DNA of 11,418 bases from positions 1-11,418 of the forward strand of contig CALVJF010000015.1 in NCBI GenBank assembly GCA_944331885.1, in the 5' to 3' direction. Shown in pieces: positions 5,876 through 11,418 of the stretch. The translations under genes and the position numbers were made by a program. The number at the start of each line of letters is the position of its first letter. The first letter of the stretch is position 1. The notes under the pieces were generated by a model. The model was not told where the DNA came from. It did not search any database and saw only the letters and a program-made list of their open reading frames with translations. Source of the DNA: an uncultured Bacilli bacterium (lineage in GTDB: Bacteria; Bacillota_I; Bacilli_A; RF39; UBA660).

Positions 5876-6187
5876 TTAACCCTCATTTCTAATATTAACA
5901 TTTTTTGGATAATCATTAGCAACTTGCTCTAACATTAAAAGCATGTTACTTAATAACTTTAGCGTAATCTCATCATTAGATATATTTTCAATTATAATCA
6001 AGCCATCATTTACTTTGTAATTAAAACAATTTCTATCAAACATCAAACAAGCATTGATTGATGTTTGAGCAATAGAACTTACAGCAGCGCAAACAATATC
6101 ACTACCATCTTTACTATAATTAGCATGACCACTTATTTTAATATAACTTAATTGATTACTCTTTTTATTTACTAAAATTTTTATCAT
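5876..6187 (-). CDS. prp: Ribosomal-processing cysteine protease Prp (YsxB)
   Basis: A 103-residue protein of the Prp/YsxB family, encoded between the genes for L21 and L27 as in other Firmicutes. The signature GHANYSKDGSDIVCAAVS carries the catalytic His21 and Cys33, spaced as in the characterised Staphylococcus aureus enzyme (H22/C34). Prp removes the N-terminal extension of L27, an essential step in ribosome maturation, and the downstream rpmA here indeed encodes such an extension. The start lies 2 nt after the rplU stop. Its last codons (AAT GAG GGT TAA) double as the SD for rpmA, so the two are translationally coupled. Confidence 0.96.
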   Translation of the reverse strand: MIKILVNKKSNQLSYIKISGHANYSKDGSDIVCAAVSSIAQTSINACLMFDRNCFNYKVNDGLIIIENISNDEITLKLLSNMLLMLEQVANDYPKNVNIRNEG

Positions 6188-6189
6188 AA

Positions 6190-6492
6190 TTATTTTACTT
6201 CGATCTTTTTAACAACTAACTTAGTATATGGTTGTCTATGACCTTGTTTATTACGATATTTCTTTTTAGGTTTATACTTAAATACGATAATCTTTTTTTG
6301 TTTTCCATGTTTTTCAACAGTACAAACAACCTTAGCACCATTTACATATGGTGTTCCAGCTTTACCATCTACATATAAAACCTCATCAAAAACAATCTCA
6401 CTTCCAGCTTCTTGATTCAACTTTTCAACATATAAAGTCTCACCTTCAGAAACATAATATTGTTTTCCACCAGTAACAAATATAGCTTTCAT
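6190..6492 (-). CDS. rplU: 50S ribosomal protein L21
   Basis: A 100-residue protein, the usual L21 length. It starts MKAIFVTGGKQYYV and contains the conserved C-terminal rRNA-binding motif KYRNKQGHRQPYTKL at 78-92. L21 binds 23S rRNA in the large subunit. The ATG has a strong SD (AAGGAGG). It is first in the rplU-prp-rpmA operon, behind a strong promoter and an L21-type leader RNA. Confidence 0.98.
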   Translation of the reverse strand: MKAIFVTGGKQYYVSEGETLYVEKLNQEAGSEIVFDEVLYVDGKAGTPYVNGAKVVCTVEKHGKQKKIIVFKYKPKKKYRNKQGHRQPYTKLVVKKIEVK

Positions 6493-6499
6493 TTCCTAC

Positions 6500-6589
6500 C
6501 TCCTTATAAATATTAAGACGCGCCCTTAAGGTGTTCAAAAGAACTTATTTAACCTTTTTAGTGCGGTTTTAAAGAAAGCCCTTAAAACA
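6500..6589 (-). ncRNA. L21 leader (autoregulatory 5' UTR of rplU-prp-rpmA)
   Basis: The roughly 95-nt 5' UTR carries sequence blocks I associate with the Firmicutes L21 leader: AACCGCACTAAAAAGGTT and ACACCTTAAGGGCGCGTC. A nested hairpin is visible: AAGGT (6552-6556) pairs with ACCTT (6528-6532), enclosing GTTC/GAAC (6533-6536 with 6541-6544). An alternative AACC/GGTT stem would compete with the outer stem. TTAAGGGC occurs twice, near both ends (6522-6529 and 6578-6585). By position and family knowledge this is a ribosomal-protein-responsive leader; the ligand (L21 itself) is inferred. Confidence 0.8.
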
Positions 6590-6595
6590 TTAAAA

Positions 6596-6624
6596 ATAAT
6601 ACCATATCTATTACTATCTGTCAA
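6596..6624 (-). promoter_or_regulatory. Strong sigma-A-type promoter of rplU-prp-rpmA
   Basis: The minus strand has TTGACA (6619-6624), a 17-nt spacer and TATTAT (6596-6601) with extended TGG, close to the full consensus. The -35 lies in the last codons of spoIVFB (TTT GAC AGA TAG). The predicted start near 6589 coincides with the beginning of the leader RNA. Confidence 0.88.
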
Positions 6625-7366
6625 ATAATTTACTTAATAAAGTCTTCTCACTATAAACTTTTTTACCATTTTTAAAAAAATAATATCTTTCTTTAGCTAA
6701 CTTATTTAAATCCAAATCTCTTCTTGTAACTATTTTTTTATATTTAAGACTAAATAAATGTCTTTCCAATAAAAATTTATTAAATAAAAATTTAAAATTT
6801 TTCAAAGAATCAATTAATTTAAATATTAATAAAAAAACAATAATCAGATTATTTAATAATAAATCTCTATAACCAATAAAAAAAATTAACATAAATATCA
6901 AGCTAAAAAAAACATAACCATAAAAAGCTTTTTGATAGCTCATACATTTTTCCAAAAGCAAATGTAATATGTTACTACCATCTAAAGGTATTATAGGCAA
7001 TAAATTAAAAAACATAATGGATTTATTATAATAATTAAATACTTGATATGTATGCGAATTAATTATTTCTATTTTTAAAAATAAATACATAATTAAACAC
7101 AAAACAACTTGCATTATAATTCCAGCCATATTAATTACTATTTCCTTATAAATAGAACTATTTATTAATTTATTAACTTTAGTTACTCCACCAAAAGGAT
7201 AAAAATTTATTGAACTTATTTCATAATCAAAGATTTTTATCATTATAATATGACCAAGTTCATGAAAAAATACTATTAATAAGACAATAAACGCAAATTT
7301 AATATATCCAGCCAACAATGCCATAATTAAAATAAAATAAACACTATTATGTATTTTAAATTTCAT
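6614..7366 (-). CDS. spoIVFB: Site-2-type intramembrane metalloprotease, SpoIVFB family
   Basis: A 250-residue polytopic membrane protein of the S2P family. The zinc site HELGH is at 35-39 (H35, E36, H39) and the third ligand lies in NLLPIIPLDG at 121-130 (D129). The spacing and neighbouring sequence (HTYQVFNYYNKSIMFFNLLP) closely match B. subtilis SpoIVFB, which cleaves pro-sigma-K in the mother-cell membrane. Hydrophobic helices cover about residues 10-190; a basic C-terminal tail of about 60 residues takes the place of the cytosolic domain. The ATG at 7366 overlaps the spoIVFA stop by 11 nt; a TTG five codons earlier is less likely. It is paired with spoIVFA as in spore formers. Whether this organism sporulates or the protease has another substrate cannot be told from the window. 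Confidence 0.93.
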   Translation of the reverse strand: MKFKIHNSVYFILIMALLAGYIKFAFIVLLIVFFHELGHIIMIKIFDYEISSINFYPFGGVTKVNKLINSSIYKEIVINMAGIIMQVVLCLIMYLFLKIEIINSHTYQVFNYYNKSIMFFNLLPIIPLDGSNILHLLLEKCMSYQKAFYGYVFFSLIFMLIFFIGYRDLLLNNLIIVFLLIFKLIDSLKNFKFLFNKFLLERHLFSLKYKKIVTRRDLDLNKLAKERYYFFKNGKKVYSEKTLLSKLFDR

Positions 7367-7958
7367 TATAATATTCTTCAAAATTTAAGTACTCACCATC
7401 TTTAACAACAACTAAAACAATATTATCTTCTATACTTTCCCCTAATAAAGTACCTTTTTCAACATAATCGTATAATTTAATATCAGCAATATTCACCCCA
7501 ACATACCAAATATCTGTTCCATCAACTCCTTGGATAATTAAAGTATTACCATAATCTTCCTTTTCGCCATTAAATACAACTATTCCACTTTGAATTACAG
7601 GAACTAAATAATTAATTCCCACTTTCAACTTAACTCCATTTAAAAAATTACTTTTTTCTTGATATTTTATTGTCTCATTAAAAACCATCTGGTCATTTGT
7701 ATTATTATCTTTAATTAATCTTCCCAAATACTTTTCATAAATATTATTAAACTTACTAAAAGCTAAACTTTCTGTAAATACATATTTCCGATACAACTCT
7801 TCATTTTTCTCATTTAAATTAATAAAAATCATTGAAACTAAAATTACAATAATACTAACTAATGTCCTTGTAAATAACGAATTTATATACTTACTCCTTT
7901 TATCATTATTACTTCCCTTTTCCGCCAAAAATTTCTTTACTTTTTCGCTATTATTCAT
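7356..7958 (-). CDS. spoIVFA: SpoIVFA-like membrane protein with a degenerate M23 domain
   Basis: A 200-residue bitopic protein: basic N-terminus, transmembrane helix at about 33-47, extracytoplasmic linker, and a C-terminal domain at about 118-187 with the M23/lysostaphin-like fold pattern (SGIVVFNG, DYGNTLIIQG, then VEKGTLLGES). The histidines that bind zinc in active M23 peptidases are absent, as in SpoIVFA, so it should be non-catalytic. In B. subtilis SpoIVFA anchors and, with BofA, inhibits SpoIVFB; the gene here directly precedes and overlaps spoIVFB, supporting the same partnership. The ATG at 7958 has GGGTGA 6 nt upstream; a GTG at 7967 overlaps this SD. It starts 17 nt after mreD. 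Confidence 0.87.
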   Translation of the reverse strand: MNNSEKVKKFLAEKGSNNDKRSKYINSLFTRTLVSIIVILVSMIFINLNEKNEELYRKYVFTESLAFSKFNNIYEKYLGRLIKDNNTNDQMVFNETIKYQEKSNFLNGVKLKVGINYLVPVIQSGIVVFNGEKEDYGNTLIIQGVDGTDIWYVGVNIADIKLYDYVEKGTLLGESIEDNIVLVVVKDGEYLNFEEYYNEI

Positions 7959-7975
7959 AGTTTTCACCCATTAAA

Positions 7976-8359
7976 TCATATGCTGCTCTTCTTTAAACGA
8001 TAACCATATATCCACCAAATAGAATTAAAACCAATTGTCAAAATCAATAAAACCAAAAATTTTATAAAACCATCATTATAAATCCAAAAACCACAACTAA
8101 AATAAAATACTAGAGTCCAAAAATTTTTTTTGTAATAATCTTTAAATAATAATTTTCTTTTTAAAAAAAATTTATTTAAAAAAAACAAAACAACTAAGAT
8201 AATTAAATTAAAAAACCAAACTCCTAACAAAAAATCTATTATTATTCCTCCTAAAATTACAAATAACAAATTATTTTTATCGATATTAGTCAAAAATAAA
8301 AAACTAGGAAAAAGAGTAAATTTATATAAAATAATATCTATTAATAATAAAGCTATCAT
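7976..8359 (-). CDS. mreD: Rod shape-determining protein MreD (short)
   Basis: A 127-residue, almost entirely hydrophobic protein with about four to five transmembrane helices, encoded directly after mreC with a 4-nt ATGA overlap. Sequence identity of MreD proteins is low, so the call rests on topology, the GGIIIDFLLG segment (residues 37-46, resembling the conserved G-x2-x-D of MreD), and position. B. subtilis MreD is about 170 residues, so this one is shortened, apparently at the ends rather than by a frameshift. It would act with MreC in organising lateral wall synthesis. Confidence 0.85.
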   Translation of the reverse strand: MIALLLIDIILYKFTLFPSFLFLTNIDKNNLLFVILGGIIIDFLLGVWFFNLIILVVLFFLNKFFLKRKLLFKDYYKKNFWTLVFYFSCGFWIYNDGFIKFLVLLILTIGFNSIWWIYGYRLKKSSI

Positions 8360-9003
8360 TTAACAATCACTCCCACATAATTAATTTCTTTGACTCTTAA
8401 ATCATTTTCAATAATTAATTTTTTAGCAATTTCCAAATCATCACTTATAATTTCTTTAACTGTTCCAACATATATTCCACCATACAAATCCGTTAATCCA
8501 GAAGTGTAAACCTTATCCCCAACATCCACTTTTAAATGTTGATCGACATCTTTCACGACAAAATCATTGAAATTTCCATAGCCTTCATTAACTTTAACTG
8601 CAATATTTAAAGATTTATTGGTAATTAATTTAACAATACTACTGTTAGTATAAACTTTATTTACTATTCCTAATAATCCGCCTTTTCCTACAACAGCACT
8701 TCCAACCTTCACTCCATCAGCTTCCCCAATATTAATTGTAATTTCATCATAAAAATTAAAGATATCTCTTAAAGTAACTTTTCCATAAATAAAACTTATA
8801 TTTTCATACTTTAAATCATATATTTCATATACACTTTTCAATTCATTTATCAAATTATTATTTTCGCTTATTAGCAGTTGATTTTTAACTTCTAATTGAT
8901 CATCTTCAGCAAAAAAACTAAGGGCATTAACAATCGGTTGAATAAAAATAACTAATCCTAAACAAATTAATTCAATTATCACTTTTAACCTTTTCTTTTT
9001 CAT
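8356..9003 (-). CDS. mreC: Cell shape-determining protein MreC
   Basis: A 215-residue bitopic protein: basic N-terminus, transmembrane helix at about 7-29, a short coiled-coil region at about 36-60, and the periplasmic-type beta domain. Recognisable MreC elements are VVGKGGLLGIVNKV (104-117) and GDKVYTSG...GGIYVGTVKEI (162-185). It is shorter than B. subtilis MreC (about 290), mainly in the coiled coil and C-terminal tail. The ATG at 9003 has GGTGGGA 6-7 nt upstream and overlaps the radC end by 32 nt; starts further upstream lack support. MreC links the wall synthases RodA/PBP2 to the cytoskeleton. mreB, normally just upstream, is missing here. Confidence 0.92.
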   Translation of the reverse strand: MKKKRLKVIIELICLGLVIFIQPIVNALSFFAEDDQLEVKNQLLISENNNLINELKSVYEIYDLKYENISFIYGKVTLRDIFNFYDEITINIGEADGVKVGSAVVGKGGLLGIVNKVYTNSSIVKLITNKSLNIAVKVNEGYGNFNDFVVKDVDQHLKVDVGDKVYTSGLTDLYGGIYVGTVKEIISDDLEIAKKLIIENDLRVKEINYVGVIVK

Positions 9004-9679
9004 AAGAATCCCACCAATTATGATCATAAAAACTATAATATTTATTATGTCCAATTATAATATGATCCATAACTTTAAGGCCAACCATTTTAGCAATAAA
9101 ATAAAGCTCTTTAGTTAAATCAATATCTGCAGTGCTAGGATTTACATCCCCACTAGGATGATTATGAGCCAAAATAATACCACTAGCATTACTTTTTAAT
9201 GCTTCACGCAAAATATCTCGTGGATAAATAAAACTTTGATTAAAAGTACCTTTAAACAACATTCGCCAATTAATAATTTGGTTTTTATTATCTAAAAATA
9301 TGCCATAAAATTCTTCTTGTAATCGATTAGATAATTTACTATATAAAAATTCATATACATCTTTAGCATTGCTAATTTTAAGATTCTCACTATTATAAAT
9401 TCTTTTACCTAGTTCAAAGCAAGTAATTAATTCCAAAGCTTTAACCATTCCAATTCCATCTATCCCTTTTAACTCTTCTAAATTTGCTTGGGCAATATTT
9501 TTAATTGAACCATATTTATTTAATAATTCCACTGCAATTTCTTGCACTCCCTTATTCTTCTTTCCATTCTTTAAAATAATTGCTAATAATTCACTATCAC
9601 TAAGATTTTCAACACCATAAATAATTAATTTTTCCCGTGGCCTTTCTCTAATTGGTAAAGATTTAATCAAATAATTCAA
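8972..9679 (-). CDS. radC: RadC-family JAB/MPN-domain protein
   Basis: A 235-residue RadC. The N-terminus has RERPREKL and LSDSELLAIILKNG, a helix-hairpin-helix lies near 67-82 (LKGIDGIGMVKA), and the JAB/MPN metal site HNHPSGDVNPSTAD is at 172-185 (H172, H174, D185). The biological role of RadC is unsettled; the old DNA-repair assignment is not well supported. The start is probably TTG at 9679, whose TTGA overlaps the upstream TGA stop, implying translational coupling. A second TTG three codons later is possible, and no ATG is available before the conserved region. Confidence 0.94.
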   Translation of the reverse strand: MNYLIKSLPIRERPREKLIIYGVENLSDSELLAIILKNGKKNKGVQEIAVELLNKYGSIKNIAQANLEELKGIDGIGMVKALELITCFELGKRIYNSENLKISNAKDVYEFLYSKLSNRLQEEFYGIFLDNKNQIINWRMLFKGTFNQSFIYPRDILREALKSNASGIILAHNHPSGDVNPSTADIDLTKELYFIAKMVGLKVMDHIIIGHNKYYSFYDHNWWDSYEKEKVKSDN

Positions 9680-10116
9680 ACAACCACTTCACTATACAAA
9701 TTTAAAATTTCTTTATTTATTGTATCAAAAATTTTAGAATTACTATGTAATAAAAGTTCTTCATATTTATTTAAATCAGCCCAAAATTCACCACCAATAT
9801 TAATCCTTTTTACATAATAATCAATTTTAGCATTATCATAATAAGCACGTAATTTATCAACCAATTCCTCATTTTTAACAATGGCAATATAAACTCTATA
9901 TAGTTCTTCATCACTAATTACTTTTCCACTAATAAACTCTTCGGCCTTTTCCACCGCATTATCATAATTAGTATAGACACCAACTTGAAATGCATAAGCA
10001 ATATCATCATTGCTTAAAACTTTTTTTATTCCTTGATCCAAATCATTAAAAAAATAATATCCAAAAAATACCCCTAGCCCTAAAGCAGTTAATATTACTA
10101 ACATAATTTTTTTCAT
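9676..10116 (-). CDS. SPOR-like single-pass membrane protein (SpoIIB position)
   Basis: A 146-residue protein with an N-terminal membrane anchor at about 4-22 and an extracytoplasmic part. Residues 39-107 look like a SPOR-type peptidoglycan-binding repeat: AYAFQVGVYTNYDNAVEKAE, then VYIAIVKNEELVDKLRAYYD and YYVKRI, i.e. beta-alpha-beta repeats with the QVGVY element. In B. subtilis the SPOR-domain protein SpoIIB is encoded upstream of radC with maf between; the position here matches. The ATG at 10116 has GGTGAT 6 nt upstream; longer frames lack an SD. Probable role: septal or engulfment-related wall binding. The family call is by pattern and synteny only. Confidence 0.65.
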   Translation of the reverse strand: MKKIMLVILTALGLGVFFGYYFFNDLDQGIKKVLSNDDIAYAFQVGVYTNYDNAVEKAEEFISGKVISDEELYRVYIAIVKNEELVDKLRAYYDNAKIDYYVKRINIGGEFWADLNKYEELLLHSNSKIFDTINKEILNLYSEVVV

Positions 10117-10132
10117 CTTTATCACCACTTTC

Positions 10133-10141
10133 TTTATAACA
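10133..10141 (-). promoter_or_regulatory. Candidate extended -10 promoter of the radC-mre-spoIVF operon
   Basis: The minus strand reads TGTTATAAA, an extended -10 candidate 17 nt before the SPOR-protein ATG. No -35 with good spacing was found (TCGACA at 10160-10165 is 21 nt away). This is the only plausible promoter in the divergent intergenic stretch for this operon. A short AAACGGTTT palindrome lies just upstream. Confidence 0.35.
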
Positions 10142-10210
10142 AAAATAAACCGTTTAAAATGTCGATATATAAATAATTTATTTATTAAATTACCTATTTC
10201 CTTTTTTAAT

Positions 10211-10244
10211 TTGCATTTATCTTGGTAGTGTGTTACTATACACA
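10211..10244 (+). promoter_or_regulatory. Promoter of the HipA-like gene with an inverted repeat over the -10
   Basis: TTGCAT (10211-10216), a 17-nt spacer and TACTAT (10234-10239) with extended TGT. The arms TGTGT (10229-10233) and ACACA (10240-10244) frame the -10 box exactly, a possible small operator. The predicted transcript start is near 10246, about 20 nt before the ATG. Confidence 0.55.
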
Positions 10245-10265
10245 TCATCAAAAAAGGGGGATTTT

Positions 10266-11309
10266 ATGAAACTAAATCAAGCAGTTATTCCGCATAATCG
10301 AAGTGAAATGATACCAACCGAAAAGCTAAAGAAAAAGGTTGCTTTAAATGAGCAATATCTACGTGAAAAACCTACATGGTATATGATTGATGGCAAATTA
10401 CAATATTTCAAAATTCGTGATGACTTTCGCCTATTTACAGAGCAATTTTTCAGTATGTTTGGCCGTGAGATTATGGGATTAGATACTTTAGAATATAAAG
10501 TAGCTTATGTTCGTTCTATCTCTCCTATCGGTCGCTCAAATCTTGAAGAAACTAAGTGTGGTTTATTATCCGAATCTTTCCAAAGTCATCATTACAACTA
10601 TTACTTAGTTAGTGAATTACTTAATGCTGAAATATCAGATTTTATAAGTTATGGTGGCTATACATTTGAAAATCTTCTTCAATTTTTCAAAGACTATTTA
10701 GCAGAAAAAGACTATAATAAGAACGAATTATTTTTAATCAAATTATTTATTAGTGATGCTTTTACTCATCAAGAAGATCGAAATTATCACAATATATGTT
10801 TTCGGATTCCTAAAATTACTGGTGTCAATTATAACGAACGCTTACACCCTGATCGTCTAGCACTTCAACAAGAACATCAAAAAAGTTTAGAATTAAGTAC
10901 TAAAGGTCACTGGCTTCTTAAAGGTTTATCACCATCTAAGGTTTATGATAATGAAAGAATTTTAGGCGTCGATCATCGTAACCAATTTAAATATACACCA
11001 GGACAAATATGGCAACCACTTTTTCCTTACTCTCAAGAAACTTTATATGATTCTCAAGATAAAGCTAAAACTGATTCCGAAACTAACTACGATGGTTTAG
11101 ATCCTAACTTACTATCTTTATATATAGATTATCCCAAAATATGTCAACCACTTTTTGAACGTTTAGCTTATGACGATGAATATCGCCAAATACTAGAAAG
11201 ATTTAAGGGAAAATCATCGCAAATTTCACTATCTGAAAAATCAATAGAATATTTTACTACCATCTTAGAAGATAAAAGAGAAGTATTTCGTAAAATATTA
11301 AAGTATTAA
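10266..11309 (+). CDS. HipA-like protein kinase homologue, orphan
   Basis: A 347-residue protein with the layout of HipA-type kinases. An N-lobe strand (KLQYFKIR) offers Lys49; helix C offers Glu59 followed by the family-like MGLDTLEYKVAYV. A CGLLSESF segment (98-105) resembles the GLLS element, and the catalytic loop ISDAFTHQEDRNYHN at 162-176 carries D171, R172, N173 and N176 in the D-R-x-x-x-N arrangement. The metal-binding DFG-like aspartate expected soon after is not obvious: the aligned stretch reads QPLFPYS where HipA proteins have PLFD. Activity is thus uncertain. The ATG at 10266 follows GGGGG by 5 nt. It has its own promoter and terminator, is the only complete plus-strand gene here, and no HipB-like regulator is adjacent. 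Substrate unknown. Confidence 0.65.
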   Translation: MKLNQAVIPHNRSEMIPTEKLKKKVALNEQYLREKPTWYMIDGKLQYFKIRDDFRLFTEQFFSMFGREIMGLDTLEYKVAYVRSISPIGRSNLEETKCGLLSESFQSHHYNYYLVSELLNAEISDFISYGGYTFENLLQFFKDYLAEKDYNKNELFLIKLFISDAFTHQEDRNYHNICFRIPKITGVNYNERLHPDRLALQQEHQKSLELSTKGHWLLKGLSPSKVYDNERILGVDHRNQFKYTPGQIWQPLFPYSQETLYDSQDKAKTDSETNYDGLDPNLLSLYIDYPKICQPLFERLAYDDEYRQILERFKGKSSQISLSEKSIEYFTTILEDKREVFRKILKY

Positions 11310-11335
11310 AAAAACACGAATTTTATCGTGTTTTT
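11310..11335. terminator. Bidirectional terminator between convergent genes
   Basis: AAAAACACGA, loop ATTTTA, TCGTGTTTTT: a 10-bp stem with A-tract and U-tract on either side, so it can end transcription from both the HipA-like gene (plus) and the convergent tRNA-synthetase-like gene (minus). It starts 1 nt after the HipA-like stop and abuts the other stop codon. Confidence 0.85.
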
Positions 11336-11418
11336 TAATATTGTTTTCCAAAATACATTCTATATTTAGCTTTTTTACCACAAATAGCACAAACGCCATC
11401 TACCTCTTCATTCATATC
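11335..11418 (-). CDS. proS: C-terminal end of a probable prolyl-tRNA synthetase (partial)
   Basis: The last 27 codons of a gene entering from the right edge, ending VCAICGKKAKYRMYFGKQY and a TAA. The CxxCGKxA zinc-knuckle-like turn and the terminal (Y/F)-F-G-K-x-Y with a C-terminal tyrosine are typical of the C-terminal zinc domain of archaeal/eukaryotic-type prolyl-tRNA synthetases, which many Mollicutes and related bacteria use. With so little sequence, another zinc-ribbon protein cannot be excluded. Confidence 0.5.
   Translation of the reverse strand, partial: DMNEEVDGVCAICGKKAKYRMYFGKQY

Noticed and set aside
5875..5922. 16-codon upstream extension of rpmA
   Set aside because: It overlaps prp out of frame; the start at 5874 has a good SD and gives the normal Firmicutes L27 extension length.
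10117..10251. N-terminal extension of the SPOR-like gene by 45 codons upstream of 10116
   Set aside because: The extension has no SD, crosses the divergent promoter region and precedes a clean signal-anchor start at 10116 with GGTGAT at good spacing.
10230..10265. Start of the HipA-like gene at 10230
   Set aside because: That ATG/TTG-type start lies within the predicted -10 region and has no SD, while ATG at 10266 follows GGGGG.
1..11418. CRISPR array, tRNA/rRNA genes or insertion sequence
   Set aside because: No regularly spaced repeats, no cloverleaf with conserved T-arm, and no transposase or terminal inverted repeats were seen on either strand.
1..11418. Mollicutes genetic code (TGA = Trp)
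   Set aside because: TGA ends several well-supported genes (surface protein, 213-residue protein, mreC, mreD, radC) and Trp is encoded by TGG.

Overview
The window is very AT-rich and its genes sit in long, tightly packed minus-strand runs with Shine-Dalgarno (SD) sequences. It looks like a low-GC Gram-positive bacterium of the class Bacilli, probably an uncultured gut lineage near Erysipelotrichia or the RF39-like relatives of Mollicutes. Evidence seen directly: a rplU-prp-rpmA block with an L27 whose N-terminus carries a Prp-type cleavage motif, SpoIVFA/SpoIVFB homologues, and an L21-type mRNA leader. TGA closes several genes and TGG encodes Trp, so the standard bacterial code applies. The genus-level placement is inference.

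Layout. Apart from one kinase-like gene at 10266-11309, everything is transcribed on the minus strand, from high to low coordinates. At the right edge is the last 27 codons of a gene resembling prolyl-tRNA synthetase (ends 11335), which shares a bidirectional terminator with the HipA-like kinase gene. Divergent from the kinase gene runs a SPOR-like membrane protein, radC, mreC, mreD, spoIVFA and spoIVFB (10116 to 6614), with overlapping or near-abutting ends. A strong promoter (TTGACA-17-TATTAT) inside the end of spoIVFB then drives an L21 leader and rplU-prp-rpmA, closed by a terminator that overlaps the last rpmA codons.

Next comes a CPBP-family membrane protein preceded by an unusual leader of about 150 nt. 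The leader has an extended -10 promoter, a 15-codon cationic peptide ORF, a long-range 14-nt pairing that would cover that ORF's SD, a 9-bp hairpin, and a second promoter embedded in the hairpin DNA. A two-anchor surface protein follows and ends in a terminator. Then obg with its own extended -10, an unknown membrane protein, a cysteine-rich FAD dehydrogenase, a class III (Flp/Tad-type) prepilin with its own strong promoter, and finally a secreted SipW-type/TasA-like protein cut by the left edge.

The order radC-mreCD-spoIVFAB-rplU-prp-rpmA-...-obg matches the Bacillus subtilis chromosome (spoIIB-maf-radC-mreBCD-minCD-spoIVFAB-rplU-ysxB-rpmA-spo0B-obg), but maf, mreB, minC, minD and spo0B are absent here. 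The CPBP and surface-protein genes sit where spo0B would be. This is a reduced version of an ancestral Bacilli locus for cell shape, sporulation and ribosome biogenesis. The most novel-looking item is the structured leader with the small peptide ORF at 5406-5546.
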